From assembly GCF_964019385.1 (NCBI RefSeq), contig NC_088647.1:14678204-14742203 (forward strand): a stretch of 64,000 nt of DNA, given 5' to 3'. The notes under the pieces were generated by a model. That model searched no databases, had not been told where the DNA came from, and worked only from the letters and a program-made list of their open reading frames with translations. Both the position numbers and the translations under genes were made by a program. This DNA is from Sycon ciliatum (lineage: Eukaryota; Porifera; Calcarea; Leucosolenida; Sycettidae). How positions within the stretch are numbered: the first letter of the stretch is position 1; the number at the start of each line of letters is the position of its first letter. Shown here piece after piece: positions 21,301-36,300 of the stretch.

Positions 21301-24300
21301 TCGTAAACGACGCATTCAAATGGAAAATTTCAAAAGATCGTAACTCAGTCCAATCTCGCTTAAATCCATCGATCGAAATATCCAGGGTGAAGAGAAAACT
21401 CTCACCTGTCGGGAGAAAGAATCCGCGAAGCGCTGCGAGCAACGGTTCCTGAGATAAATCACTCGCAAGTTGAGCCGCGATCGCGGCAATTTCAAAAGCG
21501 CGCAGTGCAACTTTAGTATTGAGAATTTTGAGAGTTTTCGTCACGCTGGTTTACTCGAATTTGTACGGGTTTCACTGTTGATATTTGTCAAGAGTACACA
21601 GCAAAAAAAGTGGAACTCCACGATCGAGTAAAATGAAATATCTGGAGCGGGACGCAATTGGACGCATTTTGGCCATTTTTCGTACTGTCGCTGCGATCTA
21701 GCGCTGGATAGACGGTGTGCTGGCTATCATGATCGACCTCATTCTCTTCCTCTTGCGGAGACCGTTCCAGGAAGCCCTAGATTGTGAGGATTGAGTGAGT
21801 AGAACTGAAGCTATGATCCGAGGAACACGAAAAAAATGCAAAATTTTGAAAATTTCCTGTGGCTCTTAAAGGGCTAAGAGACCGGCTCTGCAATCCTTCT
21901 TAGTATGCACTTTCAGGCAGTGTCAGCATAGGTGGAACTCGACCTACCGGCACCAACGGGTTACAATGCATACACGCTCACCCATGCACACTCGTGTGAA
22001 CACAGAGTGCATGTCAAAGAATCAACAGCCACATAGGAACGTACAGGAGGAACGGTACTTTGACGTGCAGATAGATGCCCTCCTTGGTGACCACTGATGG
22101 TGATACTGGACACAGCAGAGCCGTGACCTGCAAACACACAACAGCAACATGTGCTTTCAGAGTCCGCAGGTCTATAATTTTTATATCCTCACTGTCACAT
22201 TACAATACAATGTAGTGCACAAGGCTGAAATATTCGTCTGGAATTTAATTTCGTCTTTTTCGTCCAAGGAGCTTTTGGACTAAATTAAATGTAGGACTAA
22301 TGTCTATTTGTCCAGCTTTTCTATGCACTCTTATGATCCATGGACGAAATTTTCAACCGGACGAACTCCTTTTCTTTGGAGTTGGACGAAATTATTGACC
22401 GACGAAATGTTCTGCCTCTACAGTAGTGCAGGAGGCTGAAGTAAATTACGGATTACATGGCTCTAAATGGGTTCCTGGTTCTGTTGTGTCTGTGCTGAGC
22501 CCTGTGAATTATCAGGTGCAGGTTGGCGACAGCATTTATAATCAGCCAGCAAAAAAAACTGTATATGGACAAGAAGGATTTGGTCGTCTCAGCCAGCAAA
22601 ACAACATCACACCGCCGAACCACACAAGTGCAAAAATATGGTGGTTCGCATACAAAGTCATCTGAATATCGGCTTACCACGTTCGCCCTGCCAAAGACCA
22701 GTAGGGCTGCAATGCGCGCATTGGTGTACGCCAAGTCCGGCCGGGAAGCCACCAGGATCTGCTCCGTGAGCTGAGCGCGCGAGTCACGGGCGACGAGCGA
22801 AGGTGACCCGGCTCCAGCTTCAGGACTCTTGCAGCGTGGCGATGTTGGCGGCAGCATGTCCTGGACAAGCTCCATGATGGACTCCTGTACAAGTAGAGTG
22901 GGTCATGAAAACCGGATCTGTAGGCTGCATAGCTTCACCCACGGTACTCTCACGCAGTACCCTCACTCTCATTCCTCGTTCCCCCTCTCTTCAGTTTACA
23001 CAGTGTCCATGTTCATATGGTCAAACAGATCAGTGAGTATATTTTGTAGAAATACGCGGACAGTGTTTTCATGGGCAGACCGGGCTGGCTGTATGGAGCA
23101 GCACACCGTGTTGTCTTATATTAGAGCCCGTCTCAAATAGAAGCCTGTTCTAGATACCGGCCTGATTTTCAAGGCACACCGTCAGCACAAAACTAGCGGC
23201 CCGGTTTTTGTGTTGACATACAGAGAAAGAAACGGTTTAAATAGAAGCCTAGCCCTGACATTGGTTGCTACAGAAACGAGAGAGCTTGGAAGCTCAGGGC
23301 CCTACGCTATGCTTTTTTGCCTTGATGACCTAGACAAAAAAAAGCATAGTGATGTTATAAATTCTTTAAAAAATTCCTTTTTTTAAAGACATAATCTGGG
23401 ATTCGAACCCGCACTATCGCGCCCTGCATGCATCCCCCGATACACTTCGCATACATACTAATTCTTCCAAGTTGCTTCACATTATGATCATGCATTTGAA
23501 AGCCCTATTTGAATATGCATTGTGGCCAGTCGTCTTTGATGGTACGGTACGGTAGGGATAGGTACGGGACAGGTACGATCGAGGGTAATACGACACCGTC
23601 TCCCGTACCGTACCATCAAACACAGCTGGCCACATACAGCTGCCCGCAATATTCAAATAGGGCTTTCAAACGCAAGATCATAACGTGAAGCAACTTGGAA
23701 GAATGGGTATGAATGCGAAGTGTATGGGGGAATGCATGTAGGGCGATAGTGTGGGTTCGAATCCCAGGATACGCCTGAAAAAATAGGAGAATCGAAAAAT
23801 TTATAACATCCCTATGATTTTTTTGCCGTCAGATACGGGATAGCGCCAGGCGTGACACAAACAAACAAACACACAAACACCAAATTAAAGCTGTGTGGAC
23901 CCTGGCTAGCGCCAGACGTTACTGAAGTAACGTCTTCTGCATAGCTACGGGAATAAGCCCGGCTTTAATGCCCGATATTACAGTATAACGTTATACATCA
24001 CTGACCCTGCGTAGATTCAATCCCATGCGAAGCTTTGTTCCTGGTTGCCAGGATGGTTCAAGCTTCCCTGTGTTCAACACAACCGCACAACCGCACACAC
24101 ATACACAAACAGACACACATGCATGCACACAAGCACACACATACACACACAGATACAAACACACACACACGCGCATGCATTCATTCAGTCCGACAGACAG
24201 CAGCTGCACACACGTTGTGGGCAAACTAGTTGCATACAGTATGTCACAGTGCTGTAGAACGTAGGAAAGCCACTAGATTAATTCGAAAACTTGGTCCTGT

Positions 24301-27300
24301 TACCAAGATCTGTCTGTCGGTTTGTTGCTGGCTACAGAAAGAAGAGAATGCCATCCCAGGGGGCGACAAGCCCGTCATCCGTCGCCTGAGAGCGCACATA
24401 CCGAGCAGGCTACGTTCGAGCGGCAGTGCATGTGCGTTGCCGGCTACGGTGGCATGAGAAGCAAAACCGCACAGCGGCTCAGGAAAGACATCTGTAAAAG
24501 GCAGGCCAGATGTGAAATGTGTGCGGCAGCACACAACAAACCGCCGGTGGAGGAAGGCAGGTGTCGTAGCTTGACAGCTGGATTCATCTGTGAATATCCT
24601 AGAGGTTACGTGGGTAGAACATGCCACGACCATCCACTCACAAGGCAAGAACTGGATGAAAGCTTCGCGTCAAGATTCAAAGCCCAGCAGAAGTCCCAGG
24701 AAGGCGCACCTGCAGTTGTCCTAACGCCCGCACCAAAGGAACTTGCCGATGAGGTCGGTAAGGCGGTAGAGAGATCGTGAAGGCGATTGGGGTTTGGGGT
24801 TTTTGGTTTTGTGATTCGGGCCTGAGTTATGCTACTGCTAGGCCCGGGTTCCCCATATCAACGCCTCCGCCTCCGCGTGGCGACTCGGTCGCAACCCACC
24901 CACAACGAACGCCGCCACAGGAGAGACCTCTTTAAAAGGCAGGCCGGACGCGAAATGTGTGTGGCAGCACACAACAAACCGCCGGTGGAGGAAGGCAGGT
25001 GTCGTAGCTTGACAGCTGGATTCACCTGCAGTTGTCCTAACGCCCGCACCAAAGGAATTTGCCGATGAGGTCGGTAAGGCGGTAGAGAGATCGTGAAGGC
25101 GATTGGGGTTTGGGTGTTTTGGTTTTGTGATTTGGGGCCTGAGCTATGCTACTGCTAGGCCCGGGTTCCCCACCATCAACGTCCCTCCGCCTCCGCGTGG
25201 CGACTCGGTCGCAACCCACCCACAACGAACCCACCCACACGCCATCTCCGGTGCCCCGGCCACCGCCGGCACCACCTTCGCCCCAAGCGACGGCGCCGCC
25301 ATTGATCTGGCCGGCACACCTCTCGATGGCGCTAGACGCCAAAAATGAACTGATACCCGCACCACCGCCACCGACACCTTCGATCGACAATCTACTAACA
25401 GCGATCCGACAACGACTCAACATTCAGACGTACCGACCACCGCGGCGACGCAACACGCACAATCAACAGCAACGACGACCGTACCCGCAACCACGACCAC
25501 GGCCGACACACCGCTACTACGACGCCGACGTTTTACCACCCCACCGACTTCACTTACCAACCATGCCACCCCACGCGCCATACCGCCACTGTTCGACCCC
25601 GCCACCCAATCATCGTCCTCGTGTGTTCCCTCGTCGTGGTCCCATCTATGACCGCGTCAACCGTTGGTTGGTAATCGTTTTTCGTGCCGATTTGTAGCCA
25701 TCGTCCTTGCCAGAGTGTGTGTGTGCGTTGTTTTCTTGTGTGTGCGTTGTTGTTTCTTGTGTGTGCGCTTCTTTTTTCTCCTTTTTTTTATTGAACTTGC
25801 GGATTATACCATTTGTGTGTGCGTCTTTTGTGTCTTGTGGGTCTTGGTCTGTTTGTCCCGATGATGTTGCTAACACGCCCACTCTTTCAGAGCGAGTGTG
25901 CAACTGAGGATTTGTCTCGTTAATGAAGGATTATTCGATTCTTCGCACCTCGACGGTTTTCGCCAGGTTTTCGCCTGTTCTTGTGTAGTGCTATTCTTGT
26001 TGTTTCGAGTATATGTGTGAACGTGTTGAGTGTGCGGGCAGGCGCTTCGGAAGTTGTTGTCTTCCGGGGTGCCTGTCGTTTCTTTGTCGTTGTCCTTTTC
26101 CTTGGGGTTGCGTGTGCGGGCAGGCGCTTCGTAAGTTGTTGTCTTCCGGGGTGCCTGTCGTTTCCTCGTCGTTGTCCTTGTCGTTCTTCTTTGATCGCCT
26201 CGCCTCAAGATTTACAACATTATATGCATGCCTTAAATGTCGACTACATTCATGATTGGGTTACATTACATTATATTCATGATAGGGTTTACTACTGTTT
26301 TAACTATTTTCCTTAAAAAGATGTCGTTCTCTCAGAAGTTATTCGCAGATAAAAAATATAGACACCCGTTTCTCTCTTTTTTCTTCTTTTTTTCCGCGAG
26401 GATTCGGGATTCTTTTTCAAGTAGGGGTGGTATGTTAGGCCCACAAGTTCATGCATTATTCATTTGGCCTGGGTAGCTACTTGCGCGCCCATGTTTGCCA
26501 TAGCTACCCAGGCCCTTTATATTGCGTTGTTCCTCAGTCGAGCTCTCTCTCGACTCTCTCTCTCTCGAATGACTGAAGATCTTACATCAAACTCGATTCG
26601 CTCCGTCGGCTGTTGTGAAAAATCTATTCAATGTAAAACTCACCAAAAAAGCTAAAGGTCACAAGCAACTCTGGTCTCGATCTGCACATGTTGTTTACCT
26701 CCCGCCAGGTACAAAACAATGCGAGTTTTTGCATTTTTTTGCAGAATTACCATATCGAACGTCGGCCCGTTATTTTGAGCTCTGTAACGTTTTTCCGTTA
26801 CCCGATAACATCTTTAGTCATGGCTGGGAGTGAGTACCGTTAGCGTTATCGTACTTTTGCCAAGGATAGTGTTTAAACCGAACACGGATTCTTCGAACGA
26901 ATAATCTATCGAATAATTTCGCCCTCCATCGAACGAATAATCTGTATTCTATCGTACGCATGATGGCATTTTCAACACTTTTTCAGCACTTTTTTTTAAA
27001 GTAGTTTATTTTTTATTTTTTGCTGATTATCGGGTTTTGTTGTGTGGAGGTGCAAAACCGGATAACATGTACCGCCAAGAGCACTTAACCCCCCAGAGTG
27101 TGCAACGCCTGATCCAGCTCTGCATATTGCATAGGGTCTTGGTCGAGCGTAATTGGATCTTCACTGCATCCATGTTTCCCTCGTATCGAAAGAACAGAAG
27201 TATTAGTAGATACCGATAGGTGATTAAAACTTAGAGGAGAAGAGATTGAGAAGAAATACTGTGAGCAGATCTACGCAGTGCAAATATCAGTTGGGTCAGC

Positions 27301-29934
27301 ACTGAGCATAGATCTTCTTTTTTTTTTCTTTTCTTTTTTTTTTCTTTTTTTTTTTTCGATTTCTGATAATTCCTACGACTATTCGATTATTCGTTCACCC
27401 CACGAATATTCTAAATTATTCGATTATTCGATTATTCGTTTCAACACTAGCCAAGGATCTCTATTGCTGGCTGTCCTACACTAGGCTACAGTTGGCGTGA
27501 CGCATTACTTCCTGGGACCAAGACCATGTACGACTTACTGAGCACCCGGTACAGTACACCAAAGACTACAAATGTCGCAAAAATACATTATAAATCATGG
27601 GAGTAAAAAAATCGGTAGTACCGGGCAAAACCCTGGAAAATACGGAAATTCAGCAGCCCGAGTACGCAAATCAGACCGAGCAGGTTGGCAGCACAGCATA
27701 CCCCCTCCCCCCCCCCCCCCCCCCCCATACACACCCTCCCCCCACCCCCTCCAATGTACCCCAGCTATGCCACTACAGTATGCCAGTATCCCCTCACCTT
27801 TAATGATAATAGGATAGCACACCCAGTGACCCATGCCCCCCCCCCCCCCTCCTCCCCTCCCCCCCCCCCCCCATCCAATGCACCCCAGCAATGCCACTAC
27901 AGTATGCCAGCATCCTCTCACCTTGAATGATAATGGGATAGCATACCCAGTCTGCAGCCTCGCCGTCTTGTGAATCACAGCGGCTCGCCATCAGCTTGGC
28001 ACCAGCAGCCAGATGACGTGCCTCAAATTCTCGACAGTGATGCGCCTGCGAGAGCAGAAAGAAATCACGACTTTTCAGAAGAAGCACGAGTTCTGAAGTC
28101 TGAAGAAGACGTTGAACGGTCTCTGTTGGCATGACAACTACACCGTAGCCTAGTGTTAGCATAGCAACGCTGGCCTACAGCAAAGGTACCTGATTTGAGG
28201 CTTGGTGGTGACTTCGACCACATTTTGAGAAAAGCAGACGCCTGTGAAAGCTGATAGAAGACGGCGTTGACTGCTAAATTAAAATAAATTGGCGATCTTG
28301 AAATACTAAAATAATTCTCAAAAAGAAATCGATCGATGTGCCGGTGCATTCAACACGTAGTTTCAGCGCAATGACTTCCGTATTCACTCACACCGTTTCA
28401 GTGTTGTGGGTGCGTTCACATGGCGTGAGCCAGTCAAGTGCCAGTCAGTTCAGCAGGAAGCCCGAGCTCCAACCGTCAGACGAAATAGCACGTCATAGTA
28501 CATTTGAGATCAGCGGGAAGAAGATGACGACGTCCACTAATTTAGTATCTGTGCACACGAATCTGCTGTGTGTGTGACTCTGTGTGTCAGCTATGATATC
28601 ATCTTTTGTGGTTCCATGCCTAGCAGGTACGTCTGAACCATCCTGCAAAGTTTGAATGACGTAGGTTGAGCGATCGCTCCGCGAAACATACTTTTTGAAA
28701 TTCTCTTCATAGTATATCTTCCACCATTGAAATTTCGAATTTCTTCAAAAAAAGTGCTGAGAGGGGTGGCTTGCAACCTCGATATGGCTTGTTCCAGGCA
28801 TGCTTTGGAGCCATCTTCTGTTGAAGTAGTGGCGGGGATCTGCCCTGCAACTGCTACAACAAAAAATTATTCGATCTGAGAAAGGGTGAGACCGCGAATC
28901 TCGGTTGAATATTGAGTATTTCAAGCCTTTTCACGACGAAGATGGAGTTCTTTTTGGAGATGGACGTCGCGGCAAAGGACATGGTGTCCGACGTCTGGCG
29001 TCTGGTGAAGCCAGGGATCATTTGTCCAGTCAGGTCGGCAGCCTAACCGTCGGTAAGCTTGTGTTTGGATCCCGTTCTGCTCGATGTGGTAGATCACAAA
29101 CAATTTGATATCGCACAAATTGATCTCAGCATCGTGCGTACGGTATTTTATATTCAGAAAATCCCAAAGTGTCTCTGTGTGGCCGTCCTATGCCACGAGA
29201 AACTCCAATCAGGCTCCTATGTCCTCTGCCTTCATGATTGAATGTCCACTTCGTTTGAACAACGAACACAACAATTGAGGACGGCTTTGCAATGAAAAAT
29301 ACAGCTATACTGGAGCTGAAAAAAAGAAGAAAAAAAACTTGCTCAGGATGAGACTCGAGTACACGCATACTCTCCCAGCAGGTGAAACGCAAATTTTTGT
29401 GAAAAATGCGTGACGCCGACTGACCAGTAATTTCGCCTGACGGTGTATGATGTTAGAACAGAGGCTGTGCAGCATGTCTGTGTATGATGGTTCTAACGGT
29501 AGGTCCTGGCAGTAGGTTCTACTGGTAGGACCGAGGTCTATGCAAGCTTTCATTAAGTGCCAACTGATACTATCCACATCCACAGGAACCAGGACTGGTA
29601 CAGCGTTGCCAGTTGGAATGATCCGTCCAACTCACCTTCAGAATATCCTCAATGCCTTTCGGCAGGGATGCAAAATGCGCTGGGACAGTGACCGGCAACG
29701 CGGACCCGAGCACGATGTTCAAGTGTTTCTTGTACTCCTGCACAGGATTCATTCACACAAAAATGATTCAGCAGAAACTGTCACGTAGCCGCTCAATCAA
29801 GTCAGAATTTTTTCCTCTCGTATATCCTACGATGAATGCAGGCTCATATTCAAATTTCACTGGCTGAAGGGGCTAAGCAGTTATCAGTAACCAATGTTGA
29901 GAGTGCATTGTACACTAACTCAAAACAAACCAAT

Positions 29935-29975
<41 letters not shown>

Positions 29976-32900
29976 ATAGTGGCTGTTGGCAACTGCCGAG
30001 AAGAATGAAAGAAGGCTAGAAGAATGAGGAAGAGAAGAAATTATGTCCGACTATAATCGCCGGGAAATGAACACGTGCGCGCGCGTGCACGCACACACAC
30101 ACATACACACACGCATGCACGCACACGCACACAAGCACACACACAAACACACACAAATATGATTGCAGTGTCATTGCCTACCTTGACTAAAACTTCAAAA
30201 CGCCCCATAGACTGCCTCCATGCATCGTTCTTGATATCCGGCGGTATGTGTAGAGCATGCAGCTCACCTCGAGTTAGGTGAGCCGAACCCGATCGTAGTT
30301 GTTTGAAATCCTGAATTGACCAGAGAAGTACAGCACGCAGGCTTCAGCATGAATGCATGTACACGGTGAGATGTGTCTCTAATGTTGTTACAAGTATAAC
30401 TGCGCACCTACCACTGTAGTACGTATGTGGCGTAATGTTACGTAATGTTAGGCAATGGGGCTGCCTTACGCTGGGGTTGCCTAGCACATGCAGTGCATTG
30501 TGTTGTTGTTGTCCTTGGCCTGGTGTCCACCCAGCATGTCAAACCCATCTATGACGTTCTTCCCTTGAAGTCAGATCTGAGAGATATTACTCTTTGGAGA
30601 TATTTTACAGAAGGAAATATTGCAAAGCAGCAGGTGCTGGGTGGATGGCGGACCTACTCCCCCCCCCCCCCCCCCCCCCCCCTACAGTGCTAATGTCATC
30701 CAACAAGGTATTTCCGGATTGAAGTTCACCCTTCATACGGACCTGTCATTAGTGACGGTGATGTTACACACATGAAACTTATTGAAAGATACATCCAATG
30801 CACAGACACAACTCAGCATGACAATGAATGAGTCATAATATTACTAGACATAGCACAAACAGTACTCATCTTTTCCAGCGGTGACTTACGTGTGAAACGC
30901 CGAGCCATTTGTCATAGTTAGCGAATACGCCGGCCAGCTGACTCATGACGTCGCTATGAGAGAACGGCAGAAGACTGTCCCCTACTTTCCTGCTGCTGCG
31001 CACCACATCCTCCACACACTGAAAGATGGTGTTGGTGGCCAGCTGTGTGCAGAAGCAATTGGGACGGATACACATTATGTACACTCACATCCGTTTCCCT
31101 TTGTCCAAGTGCACTCAAACCTCGCTTATCCGGGTGGTCCGGGACCTGCCCAGAACTCTGAATCACATACATTTTGATGGAGAAAGGCCATAAGCATTAT
31201 GACATCACTATTTCGACAAAAAGTGACAAGAGTACTTGTAGTAATAGTTCCACTGAAATCGCCAAAAGGGTGTCCAGTAGACCGAAGTGCTCGTAACTTC
31301 GAGGTCCGGATAACCGAGGCATGAGTGTATGTGGCAAATCAGATCCAGTACATGGAGGGTGTGAGTTGCACCGTATACAGCGGACTGCAACGGCTCATGT
31401 ACAGCTGTACCATGCCTTCGTTACATCATACCCAGGCATTCACTGCAAAGGTACACGGCAACCGTCATACCTGCACCCTGCGAGCACTTTGAGTTCCTGT
31501 GCCAGTGTGCATGGAACCTTCTCTAACGTCACTACATAATATCAGTAGTAACAAGAGTACATATATTATGACTACTAGTATTACCGTAAAGTACCGTTGA
31601 TCCGCCCCCTCTCTAATTGCCACCCCCTGTCGATTTTCTGCCTGGGAAGCGACTTCGCGCATACAACGAAATACGATGTTGAACTGACGCATGCACTGCT
31701 GTGCACAATACATGCCAGTGCAGGATGAAGATGTGTACAATCCAGCACATTGAGTCTGATCTTCCACATTGTTGTACATCGTACTGCATTTGACAGCCTT
31801 GATCTAATTCCCGCCCCCTGCCGAAAACCCAGCTGGGAAGCCACATGGCGTGGGGGGATCAACGGTACTTTACGGTATATCCGAATCATGCGTACTGCCT
31901 TTCATCGTTCTTCTCCCTTTTCCTTGTAAGAATGGACTTGTGAAAGGACAGCTGGTCCTTTGAGCTTTGTCTGAGTCTTACATGAAGCATCGACATGGAT
32001 ACACAACACCTTCTCAGCTCATACTCCACAACCACTACCATCACCACTTACTCCAGGAGGTACAGCAATTGCGAAACTCTCTTTACACAAACGTCGAGCT
32101 CAAAGTGGCCAGAAACTATACAACACCCGGCAGTTTGACTAAGACTTAAAGCACTTTTCCGTGTGTAAGAATCACAGCCAGTTGGCGACGGCCCAGCTGG
32201 GGCTGCATGCCCACCAACCTCTAGAGTGAGTGGCAGAGTGAGGTTCAAGGTGCTGCAACAGATTTGTGTCAGCAGCACCGTGCAATCTACATGCGCCCCG
32301 GAACCCTGCAATGCCCACAGGGAGCAATTTAGGCAATACAATACATGTCGGTCACAGCTCGGCCTGTTTGATTGAGGGAAAGGAAAGGCAACTGCTCCAT
32401 GTAGCCTCACTCCTAAACTGCTCCATGTAGCATTACTCCTAAACTGTTCCATGTAGCATTACTCCTAAACTGCTCCATGTAGCCTCACTCCTAAACTGCT
32501 CCATGTAGCATTACTCCTAAACTGTTCCATGTAGCATTACTCCTAAACTGTTCCATGTAGCATTACTCCTAAACTGTTCCATGTAGCCTCACTCCTAAAC
32601 TGTTCCGTGTAGCATTACTCCTAAACTGCTCCATGTAGCATTACTTCTCAGCAACCTGCACTGGAAACAACAGCCTTTGCAATTTGTCTTTCTTCAGCAC
32701 ACTTTTAATTGCGTACTCTACCTACCTTTGAACAAGATCACTACCATTGGTCATCCCCTCTCCTAACTCCATACACACAGCACAAAACGTTCTGCAGATC
32801 ATGGCGAAGATGCCGATGACATCCTATGCTTTGTACTGCGTGGCAAACAGGTTCTTCGGGGCATTTCATACAAACCACCCCAGATGATGACGTAACTGCA

Positions 32901-33283
32901 TAATAGTAGTGACATCGTGTCAGAATACCCTCGTGCTGGGCGCAGTATGAATGCAGTAAGCAACATTTTCGTGGGGATTTCCCCAGTCAGACCACCACAG
33001 AGTGTGTGCGTTGTACTGGCATGGTTTGGGGCTTCAACACGCAAGTATGGTACACTTGAAGACTGGGAGAATAAGTACATGGGGGCATCAAGAGCCAGCT
33101 GCCATACTCTCAGCCCAATCACGGCACGGGAGAGGATTTTTTCTCTCCAAACCTTGATGAACTAATACTGGAGATGTGGGGCACCTGCCTAGGTATCAGA
33201 AGCAGACCCATATTGGTTAGCGTATGGGGTTGGTATGTGGTGACGCCATAGGAAACTAACTAGTTGCGCAATGTCTACTCACA

Positions 33284-33353
<70 letters not shown>

Positions 33354-36300
33354 CATTTAATAGTTTGCTGCTGTCATCAGAAATGATGACATAATGTCAA
33401 CGATTTCAACCCAAACTTTCAGATGCTACAACTCCGGGAGTGTTGCTCCGACAACCCCGTCACCTCGGGACTTTCACCATAACTACACTTGGCCATTGCG
33501 TGCGCCTGACCCAGTCACCCAGACCGTTTTCTGCGGATAGTCTGGACTGTTCAGGACGAGGCTTTATACTCGGCCAGACCAATATGTGGTCTTTACTTGA
33601 AAGCCTTGCCAGCCGAAAAGATGGGCACGGTTTTGTCCCAGCCCACGTCATTCTGTCAGTCCAGCAGACCGTTTGCGTCGGTCGGTCAGGCCAGTGAACA
33701 TATTTCACGGGAGCGCCATTACACATTACTCAGGCAGCATCAGCCAGCTGCTGTGTCTCTCCTTCAATCAGTAGATCTGTCTGTCTCAGGCGGTTCCAAC
33801 CTCTTTGGTTACGAGTTCCTGAAGTCTATGCGATCACAGGCCAAGCGGAGGTGAAAGCCTATCAGGATCCGAGCTCTTCCCTGAATTGCGGCAAGCACCC
33901 GTTTAGAGACTCTTGCTCTAGGTACTTGCACCCAATCCGTTCTTTCAGTGCGCCGGCTCCTGCCTCTGCTAAGTCTCCTGATCAGGAGGCTCCTGGCCCC
34001 AGCCGCAACTATTGCCGCGGCACAGATCGCTACCAGGGTTCGGGCCGCGGAGCCGGCACCACTCCCCGCGACTTCCGACGGCAGTCGCAGACACACCACC
34101 AGCCGCAGACGCAGCAGCCCCTCCGTTGGGGGTCAGGATGTGCCCCGGTTTCCATCTTCAGATGGCTTGTTCCGCGGAAGATTTCCATCATTTTATTCAT
34201 TCTTACAGCATGCTGCCACTTAATCTTCCGCTCCCACGTCATCCCCAGCTGTCCATTCTCCCCCGGGTGGGTCGGCTTCAGTACTTTCAGGAGTCATGTC
34301 ACACTCTGAAGACGGACCCTTGGGTGCTGGAGACCGTCACTGGCTGGCTCAAGCAACTGTGCACACATCTCCTGGTCGCTCACACGGTATCTCTTCGGGA
34401 GATTGCGGGCTTGATGGTGTCCAGCATGGTTGCCGTGGCTCCTGTACTACTTCACTGTTGGCGTCTGCCGTGTACGAAGAACAGGTTTCTGAGACAGGGT
34501 CGCTCCTGCACTTCCCGGCTCACTCTCAGTCCCGAGTGCCGTGCCGTGTCGAGCTTTGCTGGTGGATTCAGCATCTACATGTACAGCTGTGGAGTGGGCG
34601 ACCTGTACGCATTCCCGGACCGGACCAAGTCATCCAGTCCGATGTGTCCAGTGCTGCTCGCTCTGGCCGGGTGCTTGTTATGGCAAGGACCACACAGGCT
34701 GCCGATGGACATCCGCCAAGAGGAAGCTCCACATCAATGCATTCAAACTGCTCGCAGCCCAGTATGCTGCCCAGTCGCTAGCGCCATCTCTTTACTGGGG
34801 CAGTATTCTACAGCAGCTCGACAAGAGTGTGGCCGTTTTACTCTCGCAACGTTCCACCTTCCTCCACTGGTGGCAGTCAGTCTGCTATTCCATTGCCCAT
34901 GATTGCGGCCGTTAGGGTCCACCGTTTCCCACACATCCACTGTTTCAGTCAGTGGTCACATGCACACAGTTGGAATTGCCACACATAGTTCTATCTCGCC
35001 TCCAGCTCGTTATACAATAATTTTCACCTCACTACACAATTTTCCATTGCTTGTGCAATGCGAAGTTAGAGGTGTAAATGGATTCAGGGACAACTATTCA
35101 GTCAACTCTTGAGATCCCTGCATGCCAGTCACGTACCTAGGTTCCGGACTGGAATTATTTGCAAGAAAGGACGTAGGTATGGCAGGTGCCTTGGCCCAGG
35201 TCTGGGGTCTCCACAACAGGTACAAGTACCATCACCCCCCCCACTGGGTACACACGTGAATCATAGCCTACGGTGCATGTGGATGAACTCCTCTGCACCG
35301 AAATACCCCTCAAAAAGGGTTACGTCTTCAGAGCCCATGCCATGGCGTGAGTCACTGAGTGTGTTACTTACGAGTGCCGGCTTACAAAGACCGACGGCAT
35401 CTAGTGTTTTAGAAATACTACATCAGTGTAATGGTGTCCACATGCACAACACACCGTGATGGGCTTACATCAGCTGCTTCGTCCACAGAACGCTGCAGAG
35501 TAGGCGGTAGGGAGGCGTTCATGCCAGCACCAGAACTGCCTTCCTCATCCAGCGCTGCTCCGGTTGATCGGTCGCTGTCCGATGAAGGCGTACTGGTGCG
35601 CGGAGATTGCTTCGCCCGTTGCATGTCCACATTCACCAATTTCAAGCGGTACAAGGCCGTTTGGACAGTGCTGGACAGCTTGGCATCTCCTTTCGTCCGC
35701 CATTCTATCAGGTCCGAAAATACCGTCAGTACTTGCGAGCTGATTTTCTGTTGTTTACTGCCATCGAGAAGTTGGTGTAGCGCCACCACCAACTTGACCA
35801 TTTCTTTCAGAGTCTGTAGTTGCAGCTGTTGGTACTGCCCCAGCGCATCTTTGACCGTAGCGGCCAACACTTCCTGGTCAGCAGGGCTCATGGCCGCTAG
35901 CGCAGGCACTGCCAGCTTACCCGGGTTGTCCATGACGGTGGCTGGCTGTTTACGTGCCGCTGTGGCTCCGGCAGCGGACGGCGAGTCCGAGCTGGAGCAA
36001 CTAGCCGAGCTGTTTTGCGCAGGAGAGACCACGCGGTCCATTACAGCAGCAGCTCACAGCCACTCAATCACAGACAGTACGAACGCTTCTGCGCAACGGC
36101 GTGCTCACCTGCATTGTGATTTTTTCCAGAACACAGCACAAGTACAGCACGGAGGACACGAGTCACACAACAAAACCGACGAAGAAGAATAATATTCTTT
36201 TATCGGCAGTACGGCCAGTGTTCAGCTTTTTCGCTTCCTAGTACACCATGGTACGTACACCTAGCCTAGGTCACAGTAGGTGAACAGACTTCTATTGTTC

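Noticed and set aside
25146-25697. 183-codon Pro/Arg-rich plus-strand frame
   Set aside because: It starts inside the duplicated block and runs through simple-sequence-like codons. No domain is recognisable, and it has no sign of expression or splicing.
26431-26720. Possible solo LTR (TGTTAGGCCC start, hairpin GGCCTGGGTAGCTAC, TATATT)
   Set aside because: I could not find a matching end, a target duplication or a second copy, so the call is not supported.
28905-29392. Frames on both strands that hint at LINE-like coding sequence
   Set aside because: No reverse transcriptase or endonuclease motif could be identified in any frame.
36110-36200. Possible extra exon between exons 1 and 2 of the large gene
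   Set aside because: It can be forced into phase but gives an implausible Cys/Ser-rich peptide. The direct junction to 36052 is simpler.
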